A stretch of DNA of 64,000 nucleotides from Mesorhizobium_L sp035547755 (GTDB taxonomy: Bacteria > Pseudomonadota > Alphaproteobacteria > Rhizobiales > Rhizobiaceae): the NCBI GenBank assembly GCA_035547755.1, contig DASZUG010000061.1, positions 62,001 to 126,000 on the forward strand, read 5' to 3'. Below the pieces are notes generated by a model, which was given only the letters and a program-made list of their open reading frames with translations, searched no databases and had not been told where the DNA came from. Made by a program: the position numbers and the translations under genes. This document shows positions 8,137 through 18,591 of this stretch, one piece after another (positions within the stretch are counted from its first letter, which is position 1; every line of letters begins with the position of its first letter).

Positions 8137-8946
8137 ATGGCCGTAACGCCATTTCCTCTTTCCGATTTCGATATTGCCGAGCTACGCGGCGAAAACGTCG
8201 CCTTTTTCCTCGATTTCGACGGAACGCTCGCCGATTTCTCGGACGACCCCGCCGCGGTCGTCCTGCCGCCGTCGGAAAGCCGCTCACTGGAAAAGCTCAA
8301 GCGGGCCACCGGTTCCGCGATTGCAATCATTTCTGGACGCTCTATCGCGGACCTCGAACGGCTTATCGCTCCGCTGGAACTGCCACTGGCGGGCGTGCAT
8401 GGCCTCGAACGGCGCAACGCCCAAGGCGAAATGCTGCGCATGCCGACCAACGAAGCAGTTCTGCTGAAGGCCAGGAGCAGGCTCAGGACCTTTTCGCTTG
8501 GCCATGCCGGTATTCTCGTCGAGGAAAAGCCCGGTTCGATCGCGCTCCACTACCGCAAGCGTCCGGAGCTTGAAGCGCCGTGCATGGCGACCGTTCGCAC
8601 CATCGTCGACGCGAATCCGGGCTTGCAACTTTTGCACGGCAAAATGGTTATCGAAATCAAGGCGGGGCAAGCGACAAAGGCAGATGCGATCCGAGCTTTC
8701 ATGCGGGAAGAGCCGTTCACGGGCCGTCATCCGGTTTTCGCCGGAGACGACGCTACGGACGAGGATGCGTTCCCTGTGATGAAAGCGCTTGGCGGTACGT
8801 CCATCAAAGTCGGTCCTGGTCCTACCCAGGCGACTTACCGGGCAGCGAGCATCGATGAATTCCGTTCCTGGCTCGGCCGGGTCGCGAGGCGTTTTCGGGA
8901 AAGCGGCGTGAAGGCGCCCGCAGGAGGCGCGGATGGCAAATCCTGA
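8137..8946 (+). CDS. otsB: Trehalose-6-phosphate phosphatase
   Basis: 269 residues, HAD superfamily. Motif I is FLDFDGTLADF with the nucleophile and acid/base aspartates; motif II is the IISGRSI serine region and motif IV is AGDDATDEDAF. The lid contains AGVHGLERR, typical of OtsB. The ATG at 8137 is chosen because AAGGAG lies six bases upstream; an upstream in-frame ATG at 8104 has no such site. Removes phosphate from trehalose-6-phosphate to give trehalose, a compatible solute. It is followed by otsA 81 bp downstream on the same strand, the usual rhizobial pairing. Confidence 0.95.
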   Translation: MAVTPFPLSDFDIAELRGENVAFFLDFDGTLADFSDDPAAVVLPPSESRSLEKLKRATGSAIAIISGRSIADLERLIAPLELPLAGVHGLERRNAQGEMLRMPTNEAVLLKARSRLRTFSLGHAGILVEEKPGSIALHYRKRPELEAPCMATVRTIVDANPGLQLLHGKMVIEIKAGQATKADAIRAFMREEPFTGRHPVFAGDDATDEDAFPVMKALGGTSIKVGPGPTQATYRAASIDEFRSWLGRVARRFRESGVKAPAGGADGKS

Positions 8947-9027
8947 CCTCGGTGCCATCGGTTGTTGCGGCTATGCGGGCACAATCAACGGCGCGCGGTG
9001 GCTGTCGCGCCCGTGGGAGTCGGTCAT

Positions 9028-10413
9028 TTGAGCAGGCTTGTCATCGTCTCGAATAGGGTCGCCAATCTGAGGAAGACGACCCAGACGGGAGGCTTGGCCG
9101 TCGGGCTCGCCGATGCCCTGAAACAGCGTGGCGGTGTATGGTTCGGCTGGAACGGCAACACGAAAGCCGCCGACGCCGGCGAACAGCCGAATGTGGACAG
9201 GATCGGCAAGGTCACGCGCGTTTCGATCGGCCTGACGAAGCAGGATTATGCGGAATATTATCTCGGCTATGCCAACAGCGTGCTTTGGCCGCTCTGCCAT
9301 TACCGCCTCGACCTCGTCAATTTCCAGCTGGCCTTTTTCGACGGCTATGTCCGGGTGAACCAGAAATTCGCTTCAAGCCTGGTTCCCTTCCTGGAGCCGG
9401 ACGACCTCATCTGGGTGCATGACTATCATCTCATGCCGCTGGCGGAGGAGTTGCGCCGCCGCGGCTGCCGCCAGCGCATCGGCTTTTTCCTCCATATCCC
9501 GTTCCCCCCGCCGGACCTCCTCGCCGCCGCTCCCAACCACGAATATCTGGTGGAATGTCTTTCGGCTTACGATCTGATCGGTTTCCAGACGGAAGCCGAC
9601 CTCACCAATTTCCGCCGCTACATCGAGGAGAACAGCGGCGCGGAGGAACTCGCCGATGGCTCCATGCGTATCGGCGGCAATAGCTTTCGCGCCGGCGCCT
9701 TCCCGATCGGCATCGATGTCGATCAGTTCGCCGAGATGGCCGAGAAAGGTTCCGATGAAGTGGCGATCGACCATATGCGCCGGCAGATGCTCGGCCGCAA
9801 GCAGGTGGTGGGCGTCGACCGGCTTGATTATTCGAAGGGCTTGCCCGATCGCTTCAAGGCCTTCGAGCGGCTTCTCGAAACCCATCCCGACATGCACAAG
9901 AAAGTCAGCCTCCTGCAGATCGCTCCGCCGACGCGCGAGGACGTGCAATCATACGCCGACATTCGCGAGGAATTGGAACTCCTCTCGGGCGCCATTAACG
10001 GCCGTTTCGCGGATTTCAACTGGACGCCGATCCGCTATCTCCACCGCAACGTGCCCCGCGACAAGCTTGCGGCGCTTTTCCGTTCGAGCCAGATCGGCTT
10101 CGTCACGCCGCTTCGCGACGGCATGAACCTCGTCGCCAAGGAATTCGTCGCGGCGCAGGAAAGGGACGATCCGGGCGTTCTCGTGCTGTCCCAGTTCGCC
10201 GGCGCCGCGGAGCAGATGCAGGAGGCCCTGATCGTCAATCCCTATGACCTAGACGCCATGGCGGACGCACTTTACGGCGGACTGATGATGCCGCTGGAAG
10301 AGCGCAGGGAACGGCATGAAGCGCTTCTGAAGCGGATAAAGGAAGGCGACGCCCGCGCTTGGCTGAACGGCTTCCTCGCGGCCCTGGAGAATTCCCGCCC
10401 AATGGCTGGCTGA
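9028..10413 (+). CDS. otsA: Trehalose-6-phosphate synthase (UDP-forming)
   Basis: About 461 residues, glycosyltransferase family 20. The protein begins SRLVIVSNRV as in other OtsA proteins, so the TTG at 9028 (GGGAG about nine bases upstream) is the likely start; a GTG at 9013 and a TTG at 8962 are in-frame alternatives. Family motifs are present: GGVWFGWNGN, WVHDYHLMPL, IGFFLHIPFPP, VDRLDYSKGLP and RDGMNLVAKEFVA. Joins UDP-glucose (or another NDP-glucose) and glucose-6-phosphate into trehalose-6-phosphate, the OtsB substrate. It ends 12 bp from the converging glucokinase gene. Confidence 0.95.
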   Translation: MSRLVIVSNRVANLRKTTQTGGLAVGLADALKQRGGVWFGWNGNTKAADAGEQPNVDRIGKVTRVSIGLTKQDYAEYYLGYANSVLWPLCHYRLDLVNFQLAFFDGYVRVNQKFASSLVPFLEPDDLIWVHDYHLMPLAEELRRRGCRQRIGFFLHIPFPPPDLLAAAPNHEYLVECLSAYDLIGFQTEADLTNFRRYIEENSGAEELADGSMRIGGNSFRAGAFPIGIDVDQFAEMAEKGSDEVAIDHMRRQMLGRKQVVGVDRLDYSKGLPDRFKAFERLLETHPDMHKKVSLLQIAPPTREDVQSYADIREELELLSGAINGRFADFNWTPIRYLHRNVPRDKLAALFRSSQIGFVTPLRDGMNLVAKEFVAAQERDDPGVLVLSQFAGAAEQMQEALIVNPYDLDAMADALYGGLMMPLEERRERHEALLKRIKEGDARAWLNGFLAALENSRPMAG

Positions 10414-10425
10414 CGCAGGTGCTGG

Positions 10426-11130
10426 TCACACGACCAGTTCTTTGTCCTGCCAGAGCCGGAAGCCGCCCTTGAAGGCAAGCGTATTGTCGCCGCGGCGGCA
10501 ATCTTCCGGCAGTTCGTCCAGTCTTTCGACATTGCCGCCGCCGATCACGACATAATCGGGCTGCATGGCGGCGCGCAGGCGGTCGACCACGTCGAAGACG
10601 GATTTCCGCCATTTCTTCTTGCCGCGCTTTTCCAGACCACGCTCGCCGACATAATCCTCGAAACTCTTGCCTTTCTTATAAGGCAGATGCGCCAGTTCCA
10701 TCGGCTGCGCGACATTGTCGACGATCATCGCCGCGCCGAGCCCGGTACCCAAGCCGAGAAAGAGCATGCGGCCGCCTTCATAGCTGCCGATGGCCTGCAT
10801 CAACGCGTCGTTGACGATCTTCACCGGCACGCCGAAACTGCCCTTGAAATCGAAGCCGACCCAATGCGGCCCGAGATTGGCCGGCTCCACCAGCGGCCGA
10901 TCGTGGAGGACAGGACCGGGATAACCCATTCCGATCGCATCGTAATGCCAGCCCTTGGCGAGCTTCTTGACGGCCGCGACCATGTCCTCGGCGGTCATCT
11001 TCGGGCCGGATTCGGCCTTCCGCTCCTCGCTGCCGGCGCTGGTCATCACCTTCACATGCGAACCGCCGATGTCGATGGCGAGCACAACCTGCCCGTTCGC
11101 CGAGACGATCTTCTTCTCGATCTTGTTCAT
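10426..11130 (-). CDS. ROK family kinase, polyphosphate glucokinase-like
   Basis: 234 residues with the ROK/actin-fold phosphate-1 motif AIDIGGSHVK (residues 18-27), the GMGYPGPV segment and the adenosine-side GLGTGLGAA. The segment MELAHLPYKKGKSFEDYVG and the tail GGNVERLDELP...AFKGGFRLW resemble the polyphosphate-glucokinase branch (PpgK) of ROK proteins, which phosphorylate glucose with polyphosphate and/or ATP. The phosphoryl donor is not decidable from sequence. It is the last gene of the leftward GH15-gnd-zwf-glucokinase cluster, 10 bp after zwf, which fits conversion of freed glucose to glucose-6-phosphate for Zwf. Confidence 0.82.
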   Translation of the reverse strand: MNKIEKKIVSANGQVVLAIDIGGSHVKVMTSAGSEERKAESGPKMTAEDMVAAVKKLAKGWHYDAIGMGYPGPVLHDRPLVEPANLGPHWVGFDFKGSFGVPVKIVNDALMQAIGSYEGGRMLFLGLGTGLGAAMIVDNVAQPMELAHLPYKKGKSFEDYVGERGLEKRGKKKWRKSVFDVVDRLRAAMQPDYVVIGGGNVERLDELPEDCRRGDNTLAFKGGFRLWQDKELVV

Positions 11131-11140
11131 GTCTCCTCCC

Positions 11141-12520
11141 TTATTTCGCCGCAGGGTCTACCCAGCCATTCACCGGGCCGAAGCCTTTCATGGCGGCGGC
11201 CGGACCCCAGGTTCCGGGATCATAGACAGGCGGAGGCGTCTTGTCGTCGAGTATGGGCTGAACGATGCGCCAGGCGATCTCGCTGGCGTCCTGGCGGGTG
11301 AAAAGCTGGGCATTGCCGTTCATGGCATCACCGATCAGCCTTTCATAAGGCGGCATGTCTTCCTTGCCTGTATCCTGCGCCAGAAGTTCCACCTGCTCCC
11401 CGACCATCTCGTCCCCCGGCTTCTTGCGACGCGCGCCGATCCTGATCGAGACGTCGGGATCGATGCCGAAGCGGATGTAATTCGCCTCCTTGGCATCGAC
11501 AGGATCGAAGACGTCGAGCGGGGGTTTGCGGAAGCGCACCACCACTTCGGTGCAGTCGACGGGAAGGCACTTTCCCGCGCGGATGAAGAAGGGCACGCCC
11601 TGCCAGCGCCAGGTATCGACGAACAAGCGGACCGCGGCGAAGGTTTCGACGGGCGAATTCGGCGCCACGCCCGGCTCGTCCAGATAGCCCTTGAACTGGC
11701 CCCGCACCACGTCTTCCTTGCTCAACGTACGGATGGCCTTCAGCACCTGCACCTTCTCGTCGAGCAGTTCCTCGGTCGAGCGGTCGTTCGGCGGCTCCAT
11801 CGCGAGCAGCAGCATGATATTGAGGAGATGGTTCTCGATGACATCGCGGATACACCCCACTTCATCATAGAAGCGGCCGCGCCCCTGGACGCCGAAATCC
11901 TCAGCCATGGTGATCTGGACGCTCGATATGTAATTGCGGTTCCAGATGGGCTCGAGAAAGGAATTGGCGAAGCGAAAATAGATCAGGTTTTGGATCGCCT
12001 CCTTGCCGAGGAAATGATCGATACGGAAGATCTTGTCCTCTTCGAAAACCAGATGCAGCACGCGGTTCAGCCAGCGCGCTGATTGCAGGTCGCGTCCAAA
12101 CGGCTTCTCGACCATCAGCCTGGCTCCAACTGCGGCTCCCGACTGCTCCAACCCCTGTACCACCGGCTCGAACATGCTCGGCGGCACCGCGAGATAATGC
12201 AGCGGACGCCTGTGGTCGCCGAGCGCCTCCTTCAGCTTGTCGAAGGTCGCCTGGTCGCGATAGTCGCCGCTGACATAGTTGAGGAGAGAGGCAAGCTTGG
12301 CGAAAACCTTGTCATCGACCTTGCCAAGGGTGTTCTTGATGCCGTCCTTGGCGCGCTCCTGCAGCTTCTTCACGTCCCAATTGTCAAGTGCTACGCCGAT
12401 CACCGGCTCGGTCAATTCGCCATGCTCGACCATGGCGTAGAGCGCGGGAAAGATCTTCTTGTGCGCGAGATCGCCTGTCGCCCCGAAAAGCACAAGTGCG
12501 TCGGACCGTTCTTCGCTCAT
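11141..12520 (-). CDS. zwf: Glucose-6-phosphate dehydrogenase
   Basis: 459 residues starting at the ATG at 12518-12520 (MSEERSDALVLFGATGD); AGGAAGG upstream supports it over an in-frame extension of 27 codons. The NADP-binding GATGDLAHKK lies at residues 13-22, the active-site RIDHFLGKEAIQN follows, and the length is about 30 residues shorter than E. coli Zwf. Oxidises glucose-6-phosphate to 6-phosphogluconolactone, the entry to the oxidative pentose phosphate and Entner-Doudoroff routes. Lies between gnd (77 bp upstream) and the glucokinase (10 bp downstream). The lactonase gene pgl is not adjacent. This looks like a second, cluster-specific zwf rather than the classical zwf-pgl-edd arrangement of rhizobia. 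Confidence 0.94.
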   Translation of the reverse strand: MSEERSDALVLFGATGDLAHKKIFPALYAMVEHGELTEPVIGVALDNWDVKKLQERAKDGIKNTLGKVDDKVFAKLASLLNYVSGDYRDQATFDKLKEALGDHRRPLHYLAVPPSMFEPVVQGLEQSGAAVGARLMVEKPFGRDLQSARWLNRVLHLVFEEDKIFRIDHFLGKEAIQNLIYFRFANSFLEPIWNRNYISSVQITMAEDFGVQGRGRFYDEVGCIRDVIENHLLNIMLLLAMEPPNDRSTEELLDEKVQVLKAIRTLSKEDVVRGQFKGYLDEPGVAPNSPVETFAAVRLFVDTWRWQGVPFFIRAGKCLPVDCTEVVVRFRKPPLDVFDPVDAKEANYIRFGIDPDVSIRIGARRKKPGDEMVGEQVELLAQDTGKEDMPPYERLIGDAMNGNAQLFTRQDASEIAWRIVQPILDDKTPPPVYDPGTWGPAAAMKGFGPVNGWVDPAAK

Positions 12521-12597
12521 GAAAACCTGCCTTCCTGTTTCGTCGGATACATTTCCTGCAGCGCGCCACGCCACGGCGGCCGGATGACCGGGAATTG

Positions 12598-13611
12598 TCA
12601 CTTTCCCGCCGGCTTTTCGAGATGGCCGCCGAACTCATAGCGCATCGCGGACAATAGCTTGTCGGCGAATTCGGACTCACCGCGCGAACTGAAACGCTGA
12701 AAGAGCGCGGCTGCGAGGATATTGGCGGGAACGCCCGTTTCGATTGCAGCATTGAGCGTCCAGCGCCCCTCGCCCGAATCCGAGACCCGGCCGCCGAACT
12801 TGCCGAGCGCGGCGTCTTCGCGCAGCGCCGAGGCGGTCAGGTCGAGCAGCCAGGAACTGATGACGCTGCCGTGCCGCCAGACTTCCGCCACGGAGGCGAG
12901 ATCGATGTCGAACCTGTAATATTCCGGATGCTGGAGCGGCGTTGTTTCGGCATCCGCTTCGCGCGTCTTTTCGCCCGCATTGGCGGCCTTGAGGATGTTC
13001 ATGCCCTCCGCATAGGCGGCCATGACGCCATATTCGATGCCGTTATGCACCATCTTGACGAAATGCCCCGCGCCGGCCTGTCCGCAATGCAGATAGCCGA
13101 AGGGCGCGGTGCCGTGCGACTTGTCCGGAGCCTTCTCGGAAGGCTCTGCGCCCGGCGCCAGCGTGGCGAAGATCGGATCGAGGTGCTTCACCGCCTCGTC
13201 CGGGCCGCCGATCATCAGGCAATAGCCGCGCTCGAGTCCCCAGACGCCGCCGCTGGTGCCGACATCGATATAGTTCAGTCCCTTCGGTGCAAGCCTGGCC
13301 GCCCGGTCGACATCGTCGTGATAATGGGAATTGCCGCCGTCAATAACGATGTCGCCTTTTTCCATCAAGGCAGCCAGCTTGTCGACGTTGTCGCCAGTGA
13401 TGGCGGCGGGCAGCATGAGCCAGGCGGCGCGCGGTTTGGAGAGTTTGGAAACGAATTCCTCCAGCGATCCGGCGCCGATCGCGCCTTCCTTGACGAGCGC
13501 AGCGACCGCATCCTTGTTGACGTCATAGACGACGCATTCGTGGCCGGCCTTCAGGAGGCGTCGCACCATGTTCGCGCCCATCCTGCCCAATCCCATCATA
13601 CCGATCTGCAT
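12598..13611 (-). CDS. gnd: 6-phosphogluconate dehydrogenase, short (YqeC/GntZ-type), decarboxylating
   Basis: 337 residues, the short form of the enzyme; the long NADP form is about 470. The Rossmann motif GLGRMGANM is at residues 7-15 and Asp at the end of the second strand (YDVNKD) suggests NAD preference, as known for short forms. The substrate-binding DGGNSHYHDD and the HCGQAGAGHFVKMVHNGIEYG active-site stretch with catalytic Lys are complete. Converts 6-phosphogluconate to ribulose-5-phosphate and CO2. It starts 48 bp after the GH15 gene and precedes zwf, so the operon would run glucan to glucose to G6P to Ru5P apart from the lactonase step. Confidence 0.93.
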   Translation of the reverse strand: MQIGMMGLGRMGANMVRRLLKAGHECVVYDVNKDAVAALVKEGAIGAGSLEEFVSKLSKPRAAWLMLPAAITGDNVDKLAALMEKGDIVIDGGNSHYHDDVDRAARLAPKGLNYIDVGTSGGVWGLERGYCLMIGGPDEAVKHLDPIFATLAPGAEPSEKAPDKSHGTAPFGYLHCGQAGAGHFVKMVHNGIEYGVMAAYAEGMNILKAANAGEKTREADAETTPLQHPEYYRFDIDLASVAEVWRHGSVISSWLLDLTASALREDAALGKFGGRVSDSGEGRWTLNAAIETGVPANILAAALFQRFSSRGESEFADKLLSAMRYEFGGHLEKPAGK

Positions 13612-13659
13612 GGTCTCTTCCTGTCTTCGTTGAACTCAGGCCCTCTTCCCGCTTTCCCC

Positions 13660-16080
13660 TTAAGCGGCGTTCTCCGCGTCTATCCCTACACAAAAATCGG
13701 TTCCCTCCCAACGGTCCGCATCGGACCAGAAGAAAGTGAAACATACGCTGTCGCCGGGTTTTGCCCGCTCCACCGGGAGATCAACGAGATAGACCCCGAA
13801 GCAGTTGCGAATGGTTTCACTGTCGTGAACATTTTTCCATCCATCCAGGCTCCAGTGGACGACCGCAGCGGCCGTCACCTCGATGCGCAGAATCTTGCCC
13901 GCAGGTATCGAGCGGATCTTGTTGACGAATTGCCAACTGCGGAAGGGCGAAACGGTCTTGTCTCGGATATAGCGCTTCACGCCCTGCGGCGGCATGTCGA
14001 ACACCACGCCGTCCCGGAGCGAGCGCAACAGCTTGATGTGCTCCGAATGCGCCCAGACGAGCGGCATGGCGCTGCCGGAGGGCTTTCCACGGAAGAGTTC
14101 CCTTTCGGGAATATCCGCGCCGTCCCATAGCTGTTCCGGGATCAGCCCACCCTTGCCGGCGGACCGTTCCATCGTTTCCAGAAGCTTTCGCGCCTCCTTC
14201 TTGCGACCCGCCGCCAGTTCGTAATGCGCGCGCTCACCGGTGAGAAGCGGCCATGGCTTGCCATGTCCGGTGCCGTCGAACGGCCTGCCGTCCGTATGTT
14301 CGCCATAGCCGTCATCCGTATAGCGGTACCAGACGGGCCCCTGCGGCAGATCGCATTTCAGCGAATGATCGATCACCTTGACCGTATCGACGATCCGAGG
14401 ATCGTCGGCAGCCCGTAGCCCGAAGCGGACAAGCGCCAGCGCATCCGGACTGATGACGTGGATCGCCTCTTCCTCGGCCTCGGCGGGCGGGCGGTTCTTG
14501 ATCGGTACGAAGCCGTCCTTGGGAGACGCCGCATCCGCCCTGTCGGGAGCGGTGATGCGTACATAATAGCCACTGACGCCAATCTCGCGGCAGATGTCGG
14601 TTTCCGTCACATAGGTCCAGCGCTCGATCTGGTCGTTCCAGCTGTCGGCGGTTTCGCGAAGGTAATGCGCGCCGTCACTATCCCCTTCGAGCTCGATCAG
14701 ATCGGCCGCCGCGAGAAGCGCCGCGATCTCGACGGCAAGTGTGAAGGGAGAATAGCCAGCGTCCTCTTCCCAACGGTCCTCCCCGGTTACGGGTCCGTGT
14801 CGCACGATATAGGACGCGGCCCGTTCGATCATGGGCATGAAAGGCTCCAGCGCCGGCAAGGGCAAATGCCCGTTGCGATAAAGCATTTCGGCCAGCAGGA
14901 TCGGAAAGGCGCATTCGTCCATCTGGATGCCGCCCCAATAGACCGTGCCGTCGAGCCACGCATTTTGCGGCCAATGGCCGTCGGCTTCCTGGATCGTTCT
15001 GAGATAGGCCAGAACGCCGAGCGCGCCCTTCCATGCGCCGGCGGCAAGAAAGCCGCCCGCCGTTTCCACCAGATCGCGCGGCCAGACGAGATGATAGCCG
15101 CCTATGTCCTCATCGCCCTTGGCGAAACCCCACGGAATGGACAGGCTTGCCACCGCCGCGCCGGGGAAAGCAAAAGGATGGTGCGTCGCCAAAACCGCGG
15201 TACTTGTTCTGTAGGCGCCGGGGCCCGAGCCGGCGACACCCTCGAGCCGCTCCAACTGGTTCTGCCAGTCGCGCCAGCCCTCGACATAGCCTTTGGTCAT
15301 CTCCTCGAAACCGGCCTGGAGCCCGGCGCGCGCATTGTAACCCGCCTCGCTCGGCGTCGGCCCGAAACCGAGCGCCAGGACGGCGCGCCGCTCGATCTCC
15401 GTGAATCCGATCTCGCCGGTCAGCGCGACATTGCCGTTTTCGGCGCGCTGGCAGGAGGGGTCGAGCTTTCCATCCTTGTGCAGCAATTGCCAGCCATCGG
15501 AGAATCCGGCATAGCCGGCCGAGGCCGTGACCCACGGGAGAGACGATGCCAAAGCGAGCGAGACGCCGTGCGTTCCGGACGCGAAAAGCATCGGCGTCCC
15601 TTTGTAATCGCCGACCCATGCCGTGTTGCCCATCCCCGCATTGATCAGATGCGGCGCGAGCAGCGCGTAGACGCGGTAATCCTCCGGGGCGCCTGCGAGA
15701 TGGATGAATTCGATCTCCTGCAAGATGGTCGGGCGCACCGGATCGACGACGATCCGCTTCTCCACCCTGTAGCGTCCGTCCAGCGATGTGTTGGTGAGAT
15801 GATAGGCCGGCACGCCGTCCTCGAAAGTCGCAACGAGGTGTTCGGCGTCCCGTTTCTCTTCGGAAAAGTATCCATCCGGGCCGGTAATGATGAGGCCGAG
15901 ATCGCGGGTGCAGGCGCTGTCCACCCGTGGATAATAGATCTCGTTCAGGATGCCGTGGCTGATGGTGAACCAGACCCGGCACGAAGGCGCAAGAGCTGTC
16001 CCGACGCCGCTTTTGGCGCTTGATGTCCAGCGCGCTGGAATTCCCGGAGCCCCATAGGCGAGGCCTTGCGTCGCTGACAT
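13660..16080 (-). CDS. Glycoside hydrolase family 15 protein (glucoamylase-like glucan 1,4-alpha-glucosidase)
   Basis: 806 residues from the ATG at 16078-16080, chosen for a GGGAGAG site seven bases upstream; a frame extension of 39 codons has no support. The N-terminal beta-sandwich (about residues 1-270) shows FTISHGILNEIYYPRVD, typical of prokaryotic glucoamylases. The (alpha/alpha)6 catalytic domain contains WPRDLVETAGG, WGGIQMDECAFPI with a candidate general acid, and MPLVWAHSEHIKLL with a candidate base. A C-terminal domain of about 100 residues follows. No signal peptide is evident, so it probably works in the cytosol on glycogen, maltodextrin or (as in some GH15 enzymes) trehalose. 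First gene of the operon with gnd, zwf and glucokinase. Confidence 0.9.
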   Translation of the reverse strand: MSATQGLAYGAPGIPARWTSSAKSGVGTALAPSCRVWFTISHGILNEIYYPRVDSACTRDLGLIITGPDGYFSEEKRDAEHLVATFEDGVPAYHLTNTSLDGRYRVEKRIVVDPVRPTILQEIEFIHLAGAPEDYRVYALLAPHLINAGMGNTAWVGDYKGTPMLFASGTHGVSLALASSLPWVTASAGYAGFSDGWQLLHKDGKLDPSCQRAENGNVALTGEIGFTEIERRAVLALGFGPTPSEAGYNARAGLQAGFEEMTKGYVEGWRDWQNQLERLEGVAGSGPGAYRTSTAVLATHHPFAFPGAAVASLSIPWGFAKGDEDIGGYHLVWPRDLVETAGGFLAAGAWKGALGVLAYLRTIQEADGHWPQNAWLDGTVYWGGIQMDECAFPILLAEMLYRNGHLPLPALEPFMPMIERAASYIVRHGPVTGEDRWEEDAGYSPFTLAVEIAALLAAADLIELEGDSDGAHYLRETADSWNDQIERWTYVTETDICREIGVSGYYVRITAPDRADAASPKDGFVPIKNRPPAEAEEEAIHVISPDALALVRFGLRAADDPRIVDTVKVIDHSLKCDLPQGPVWYRYTDDGYGEHTDGRPFDGTGHGKPWPLLTGERAHYELAAGRKKEARKLLETMERSAGKGGLIPEQLWDGADIPERELFRGKPSGSAMPLVWAHSEHIKLLRSLRDGVVFDMPPQGVKRYIRDKTVSPFRSWQFVNKIRSIPAGKILRIEVTAAAVVHWSLDGWKNVHDSETIRNCFGVYLVDLPVERAKPGDSVCFTFFWSDADRWEGTDFCVGIDAENAA

Positions 16081-16257
16081 TGCGCAACTCTCCCTCATCG
16101 TTCTGGTAAACCACAGCGTGTGCCCGTTGCAACCAGGCGCTGGGTGTAGTGACGGGTGATTTGTCGCGCTTTTTCGGATTGAATGTAAAATGAACAATAA
16201 TTCATGAAGGGAACCGGGAATGCCCGTCCGCGCGTCGGCGGTGGGCGCCGGCTTTTC

Positions 16258-17535
<1,278 letters not shown>

Positions 17536-17637
17536 GATTGCTGAAGGCGTAGCCGCAAGGGGGAAACCAAGTCAACGACCGCCCTATTCTTTCCCGTCGG
17601 CGCCAGACATATCCATGGCTCGACACATTTTCGCCTT

Positions 17638-17654
17638 AATGTTATATTGTTACA
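17638..17654. promoter_or_regulatory. Putative Zur box upstream of znuA
   Basis: AATGTTATA-T-TGTTACA, centred about 64 bp before the znuA start. The left half matches the alphaproteobacterial Zur half-site AATGTTATA exactly; the right half matches five of seven core positions of the complement. A zur gene closes the same cluster, which supports autoregulated zinc repression. The consensus is recalled from the literature. Confidence 0.65.
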
Positions 17655-17709
17655 GGCTCTGCGGGCGCGCCGCACCATCGCCATCGATAGTCGCGTACCG
17701 GAGATCCTG

Positions 17710-18591
17710 ATGCGCACCCTTCCCTTCCTGACGGCCGCTTTCCTCGCCATTTTTCTCTTTCTGGCCGGGAATCCCGCTTTGGCGGCCGACACGATAAACA
17801 TCGTCGCGGCGGAAAATTTCTATGGCGATCTCGCCCAGCAGATCGGCGGTGACCGCGTCGAGATATCGAGCATCCTGTCCAATCCCGATGCGGACCCGCA
17901 TCTGTTCGAGACCAGCCCCTCCACGGCAAGAACCATCTCCCGCGCTACGATCGTCATCTATAACGGCGCCGCGTATGAACCCTGGATGGAAAAGCTGCTT
18001 TTCGCCTCCCCTTCCCGCGACCGCACAATCATCGTCGCCGCGAAGCTGACCGGCGGGAAGCCCGGCGACAACCCGCATCTCTGGTACGATCCGGCCACCT
18101 TTCCGGCGGTGGCGAAGGCGCTCGAAGCCGAGCTTGAGAAGCGCGATGCCGCCCACGCCGCCTTCTATCGCGCCAATCTGGAGAAATTCACTGCTTCCAT
18201 GGCGGAAATCGGCAAGGATATCGCCGCGATCAGAAAGGCACATGCCGGCGTGGCCGTCACCGCGACCGAGCCCGTCTTCGGCTACATGGCCGCTGCGCTC
18301 GGCTTCAAAATGATGAACGAGGAATTCCAGCTTGCCGTCATGAACGATACCGAACCCTCGGCTTCCGAAATCGCCGCGTTCCAGAAAACCCTGACGGACG
18401 GAACGGCGAAAATCCTCTTCTACAATTCACAAGTCACCGATCCGGCCACGACCCGCCTCCTTCGGATCGCAAGCGAGAACAAGGTCGCCATCATCGGCGT
18501 AACCGAGTTGGAGCCGAGCGGCAGGACGATCCAGACATGGTTCAAGGGGCAATTGGACGCCATTCGCAAGGCGCTGGAAGCGAGAACCTAA
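17710..18591 (+). CDS. znuA: Zinc/metal ABC transporter substrate-binding protein, ZnuA-like
   Basis: 293 residues starting at the ATG at 17710, directly ahead of a signal peptide ending near residues 25-26 (PALA-A). Member of the cluster A-I metal-binding proteins: H64 in DPHLFE and H123 in NPHLWYDP are the first two metal ligands. At the third position, where ZnuA has a His (S/THxAF), this protein has Glu (TEPVF, E187). No His-rich charged loop is present between the first two sites. It overlaps znuC by one base (TAATG). With Zur and a Zur box in the cluster, zinc is the likely cargo; manganese or another metal is possible given the substituted ligand. Confidence 0.85.
   Translation: MRTLPFLTAAFLAIFLFLAGNPALAADTINIVAAENFYGDLAQQIGGDRVEISSILSNPDADPHLFETSPSTARTISRATIVIYNGAAYEPWMEKLLFASPSRDRTIIVAAKLTGGKPGDNPHLWYDPATFPAVAKALEAELEKRDAAHAAFYRANLEKFTASMAEIGKDIAAIRKAHAGVAVTATEPVFGYMAAALGFKMMNEEFQLAVMNDTEPSASEIAAFQKTLTDGTAKILFYNSQVTDPATTRLLRIASENKVAIIGVTELEPSGRTIQTWFKGQLDAIRKALEART

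Noticed and set aside
14458..16023. 521-codon plus-strand frame within the GH15 gene
   Set aside because: Antisense shadow; the minus-strand GH15 frame has clear domain motifs throughout.
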